Shown here: piece after piece, positions 60,924-64,000 of the stretch
Position numbering within the stretch: the stretch's first letter is position 1
Layout: every line of letters starts with the position of its first letter
Assembly (NCBI GenBank): GCA_017428385.1
Contig: JAFRQX010000038.1
Span: forward strand, 203,368-267,367
Origin: Clostridia bacterium
GTDB lineage: Bacteria > Bacillota > Clostridia > Christensenellales > Aristaeellaceae
Reading direction: 5' to 3'
DNA length: 64,000 nt
Position numbers and translations under genes: made by a program
The notes under the pieces: model-generated
What the model was told of the DNA's origin: nothing
Seen by the model: only the letters and a program-made list of their open reading frames with translations
The model's database searches: none

Positions 60924-62201
60924 ATGCGTAAAAAAATGCTTAAAATCATCTGCGTTATGGCAATGCTGCTGGTACTTTCTTCCTGCTCTCTGATTCCGGT
61001 ATCCAGCCTGGAAAGTATGTTCAATGAAACGGGTAATTCCTCCATTACCAGCGGATACTCCACGGGCAGCGCCGCCAAAGATTCAAACGTCGTGATCGTC
61101 AGCAAGGACGAATACGAGAAATACCAGAAATTCTCTGAAATGTTCACGATTTATGATACCGCAAAAGATTACTTCTACCAGGAACCCGATACAGACCTGA
61201 TGGTTGAGTATGCCATCAGGGGTATGATGGCCGGCCTGGATGATCCGTATTCCTTCTATTACAATCCCAAGGAATACAAGGAAATGATGGACGATGACGA
61301 GGGCAAATACGTCGGAATCGGCGTCATGATCCAGGCCAATATGGAAAAACAGATCTGCACAATCACCCGCGTGTTCCAGGGCGGCCCCGCCGAAGAAGCA
61401 GGCGTACAGCGTGGAGACATCCTGTACAGGGTGGGCGAGGATCTTTATGTGAATCCCACCAATCTGCAGGAAGCAGTTGATATCATGCGCGGCATCCCCG
61501 GCACAGACGTGGACGTCACCTTCCTGAGGAACGGGGAGGAAATTACCTATACCATCACCCGTCGTGAAGTCAACGTCAACCAGGTTGACAGCAAAATGCT
61601 GGATGACAAGATCGGCTATATCGCGATGTATGAGTTTGCCGGTCACAGTGAACTGGAATTTGAACAAGCTCTCCAGAAACTGCTTGCACAGAAAGCCGAG
61701 GGGATCATTATTGACCTGAGAGACAATCAGGGCGGCTGGGTGGAACAGGCGCGTTATATTGCCGATCTGTTTATGGATGAAGGCGAGCTCTGCTACCTGA
61801 AATACCGTGACGGAGAAGAGCATGCCGATGAATACAGGACGAAAAACGGGAAAGCAGACGTTAAGCTGGTCATCCTCATCAACGAAAACAGCGCCAGTTC
61901 TTCTGAAATCCTGACGGGAGCCCTGCGTGACTGTGCAGGCGCCGTTACCGTAGGCGTTAAAAGCTTCGGAAAGGGCATCATCCAGATGGTGTCTGAAGTC
62001 GGCGTAAACGGCGCAGGCTTCCAGATGACCATCGCCGAATACCTCACGCCTTCCGGAACTCCTGTTCACAAAATCGGTATTACACCGGATTATGAGGTAC
62101 CGCTGCCGGAAGGGGATAACGGAATGTATGATTTCGCGGATACCGTTCATGATATTCAGTTAGCCAAAGCCGTGGAAGTCATGAAGGAACAGTTACACTA
62201 A
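60924..62201 (+). CDS. C-terminal processing peptidase (S41 family), lipoprotein
   Basis: 425 residues. Lipoprotein signal: hydrophobic stretch then LSSC, so Cys21 is lipidated and the enzyme sits on the outer face of the membrane. PDZ domain about 115-200 (GIGVMIQANMEKQ, FQGGPAEEAGVQRGDIL), then the protease domain with Ser in ENSASSSEI and Lys in KSFGKGIIQ. The closing substrate loop (YLTPSGTPVHKIGITPD) is intact. Degrades or trims exported proteins; the target is unknown. Confidence 0.93.
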   Translation: MRKKMLKIICVMAMLLVLSSCSLIPVSSLESMFNETGNSSITSGYSTGSAAKDSNVVIVSKDEYEKYQKFSEMFTIYDTAKDYFYQEPDTDLMVEYAIRGMMAGLDDPYSFYYNPKEYKEMMDDDEGKYVGIGVMIQANMEKQICTITRVFQGGPAEEAGVQRGDILYRVGEDLYVNPTNLQEAVDIMRGIPGTDVDVTFLRNGEEITYTITRREVNVNQVDSKMLDDKIGYIAMYEFAGHSELEFEQALQKLLAQKAEGIIIDLRDNQGGWVEQARYIADLFMDEGELCYLKYRDGEEHADEYRTKNGKADVKLVILINENSASSSEILTGALRDCAGAVTVGVKSFGKGIIQMVSEVGVNGAGFQMTIAEYLTPSGTPVHKIGITPDYEVPLPEGDNGMYDFADTVHDIQLAKAVEVMKEQLH

Positions 62202-62213
62202 ACAGGTTTTCAT

Positions 62214-62242
62214 TTGCATATTAAGCCCGATTGTACTATAAT
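62214..62242 (+). promoter_or_regulatory. Sigma-A promoter before the receiver-like gene
   Basis: -35 TTGCAT (62214-62219), 17-base spacer, -10 TATAAT (62237-62242), 41 bases before the ATG. Confidence 0.75.
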
Positions 62243-62283
62243 TACAAAGTGACATAGTCCCAAAACGCCTTGGAGGTTGTTGG

Positions 62284-63096
62284 ATGTACAAGCTTTTGCT
62301 CGTGTCTGATCAGGAGGAAGTTCTGAACGCGTTCGCCAGTATCAGTAACTGGGAACTGCTTGGGTTTAAGCCCCCTCACATACGTCATGACTTTGAAGGA
62401 ACAAAAGACAGCCTCGCAAAGCATCATGCAGACGGCATCAGCCTGGCCGTAAGTCCTGAACAGGAGGAACTGATTCTTGCATACCTGCAGGAAAACTTTC
62501 CGAACGTTTCCATTTTCCAGGCCGGCCGTAACGAAGAAGAAGTCCGCAAGTATCTCAGCGAACTCAAAGTTCTGCTGAACCGGATTCATGCTGATTTCTA
62601 TAATGAACGTTCCAATACCCGGGACGTTCTGCAGATGTGCAGGCATGAGTTCTTCAAGAAAGTCATCAACGGACAGGTTAAAAACAGCGATGACCTTCAC
62701 CGGAATATGCGCCTGCTCCGCAGCCGAATGGACGCGGACCGTCCCTGTCTGCTGATTGAGATTGACCAGTCAGCTCCTTTCGACAAGCTGGAGGGAAGAT
62801 GGCATTACGGCAAGGAACGGCTTGAGGTTGCACTGCGCACCTCTTTTGCCGGAGACAAGAACGGCATTCATATTCTTCCGACCATCCATTCTGACGGAAG
62901 AATCCTGGTGCTGGCCTGCCCGCTGCACGGCGTGGACACCGATATGACAGTGGATACAATGACAGCGATGCTCACAACCTACACCGCTGACAGCATTTCC
63001 CATATGAAAGAATATTTCGGTCTTGATCTTCATATTACAGGAATTCGCGTATTTCCGGCGCTTACAGCGCTCTGCGGAGATACGGATAAAGTTTAA
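62284..63096 (+). CDS. YesN-like regulator remnant: pseudo-receiver without DNA-binding domain
   Basis: 270 residues. The start MYKLLLVSDQEEVLNAFASI aligns with YesN-type response regulators, whose N-terminus is normally LLIVDDE followed by an Asp phosphoacceptor; here the acidic pair reads SD and the phosphoacceptor region reads HHADGISLAVSP, with no LxD motif. The middle (about 155-265, DRPCLLIEIDQSAPFDKL) resembles the linker domain of the same family. The AraC-type helix-turn-helix that should follow is absent: the frame stops at 270 and the SPFH gene begins 21 bases later. Likely a non-phosphorylated interaction protein. Confidence 0.7.
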   Translation: MYKLLLVSDQEEVLNAFASISNWELLGFKPPHIRHDFEGTKDSLAKHHADGISLAVSPEQEELILAYLQENFPNVSIFQAGRNEEEVRKYLSELKVLLNRIHADFYNERSNTRDVLQMCRHEFFKKVINGQVKNSDDLHRNMRLLRSRMDADRPCLLIEIDQSAPFDKLEGRWHYGKERLEVALRTSFAGDKNGIHILPTIHSDGRILVLACPLHGVDTDMTVDTMTAMLTTYTADSISHMKEYFGLDLHITGIRVFPALTALCGDTDKV

Positions 63097-63117
63097 TAAA
63101 ATCAAGGAGGAATAAGG

Positions 63118-64000
63118 ATGGGTATTCTGAATGCAATCAAGGGACAGCTGATCGACGTTATTGAATGGTCAGACAATTCCAGCAAAACCATGGTGCACAA
63201 ATATGACATGAACGGCAAGGAAATCATGATGGGTGCACAGCTGACCGTTCGTGAAAGCCAGGTCGCCATTTTCGTGAACGAAGGCGAGCTTGCGGACGTA
63301 TTTGAGCCCGGCCGGTATGAACTGCAGACCAGCAATATGCCGATCCTGACAGCTCTGAAGAGCTGGAAATACGGCTTCAACAGCCCCTTCAAATCTGACG
63401 TTTATTTTGTAAATACCAAACAGTTCCTCGATATGAAATGGGGAACAAGCAACCCCGTGATGATGCGTGATGCTGAATTCGGCATGATCCGGGTACGTGC
63501 TTTCGGTATCTACAGCTTCCGTGTTTCCGATGCCGCCAAATTCCTGAAGGAAGTGTTCGGCACCGCCGCCCTCTTCACTGTGGAAGGTGTTGAAGGCCAG
63601 ATCAAACGGACGCTGGTCAGCGGCCTGAGCGACGCCATCGCAGAAAGCAAGATCCCTGCGCTGGATCTGGCTGCAAATTATGAAGAGCTTTCCGCATACG
63701 CCATGCAGGCAATCAACCCGAAACTTGCCGAACTGGGACTGACCCTGTGCAGCTTTGTGATTGAAAACATTTCCCTGCCTGAAGAAGTTGAAAAGAGCAT
63801 TGATAAGCGGACTTCCATGGGTGTGCTTGGCAATATGGACCAGTATGCGAAATACCAGGCTGCTGAAGCCATCAGGGATGCCGCCAACAACCAGAACGGC
63901 ATGGCCGGTATGGGTGTCGGCATGGGCGCCGGTGCTGCGATGGGCCAGATGTTCACGCAGAGCATGAATCCTTCCGCCGCTCCCGCTCCCGCTCCCGCTC
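63118..64000 (+). CDS. SPFH-domain protein, YdjI-like (partial)
   Basis: The first 294 residues; the 3' end lies beyond the window. IDVIEWSDNSSKTMVHKY, GAQLTVRESQVAIFVNEGEL and FEPGRYELQTSNMPIL mark the virion-core-like SPFH branch (YdjI of Bacillus), which lacks a membrane anchor and usually ends in zinc ribbons. A glycine/methionine- and then alanine/proline-rich segment (MGVGMGAGAAMGQMF) begins the linker before the missing end. In Bacillus YdjI works with phage-shock type membrane-stress proteins. AAGGAGGA precedes ATG 63118. Confidence 0.88.
   Translation, partial: MGILNAIKGQLIDVIEWSDNSSKTMVHKYDMNGKEIMMGAQLTVRESQVAIFVNEGELADVFEPGRYELQTSNMPILTALKSWKYGFNSPFKSDVYFVNTKQFLDMKWGTSNPVMMRDAEFGMIRVRAFGIYSFRVSDAAKFLKEVFGTAALFTVEGVEGQIKRTLVSGLSDAIAESKIPALDLAANYEELSAYAMQAINPKLAELGLTLCSFVIENISLPEEVEKSIDKRTSMGVLGNMDQYAKYQAAEAIRDAANNQNGMAGMGVGMGAGAAMGQMFTQSMNPSAAPAPAPA

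Noticed and set aside
62284..63096. Pseudogene call for the receiver-like gene
   Set aside because: The frame is intact, with promoter and correct spacing to the next gene, so it is better treated as a real, shortened protein.

Overview
The window reads as a chromosomal segment of a low-to-mid GC Gram-positive bacterium of the Bacillota, probably an anaerobic gut or rumen Clostridia-like lineage. The gene complement supports this: a Rho-family protein, RpsU with a GTG start, the rpsO-pnp pair, PyrR, RuvX with DUF1292, an mreBCD-mrdA-minD-rodA cluster, UPF0210 with an ACT protein, and an XpaC-TelA pair. Promoters are of the sigma-A type and most transcription units end in intrinsic terminators. 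No rRNA, insertion sequence, prophage or CRISPR array is visible. The placement is an inference from gene content, not from a marker-gene comparison.

Layout. Positions 1-14.7 kb are almost all minus strand. They carry a Mn-dependent pyrophosphatase (cut by the window edge), a Rho-family protein with degraded ATPase residues, a Trm11-like methyltransferase, rpsU, a HIT protein, the RNA/protein modification genes mtaB-rsmE-prmA, a peptide-binding protein, a CoaE-lytic transglycosylase fusion, TelA and XpaC, a TtcA-like tRNA thiolase and ispE. Positions 14.8-25.5 kb are plus strand: DUF1934, gpsA, a large GH2 glycosidase, a UPF0104 membrane protein, a polar amino-acid ABC transporter and a sugar-receptor-like/GGDEF fusion. 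Positions 25.5-31.1 kb are minus strand: DUF1292, ruvX, pnp, rpsO, pyrR and uraA. A plus-strand operon of five tRNAs and a zinc-ribbon gene follows (31.3-32.4 kb).

Positions 32.4-49.3 kb are minus strand: phosphohexomutase, an unrecognised gene with a striking inverted repeat around its promoter, an lrp-aminotransferase-capA-phosphonopyruvate decarboxylase operon, tRNA-Pro, and the elongasome block maf-mreB-mreC-mreD-mrdA-minD-rodA followed by a lipase-like hydrolase and two small coiled-coil membrane proteins. From 49.4 to 57.8 kb a plus-strand operon holds an ACT protein, UPF0210, obg, yhbY, murC, alr, a membrane protein, rsmD, coaD and a coiled-coil protein. The last part holds an MsmX-type ATPase, a secreted protein, a CdaR-like regulator, a C-terminal protease lipoprotein, a regulator remnant and the start of an SPFH protein.

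The genes are mostly core functions: translation and RNA modification, cell-wall synthesis and shape, CoA and isoprenoid synthesis, and nucleotide salvage. The most unusual items are the Rho paralogue lacking several residues needed for ATP hydrolysis, the dephospho-CoA kinase joined to a membrane-anchored lytic transglycosylase, operator-like palindromes at three promoters, and two genes (pyrR, ruvX) whose starts sit directly after intrinsic terminators without a usable ribosome binding site.
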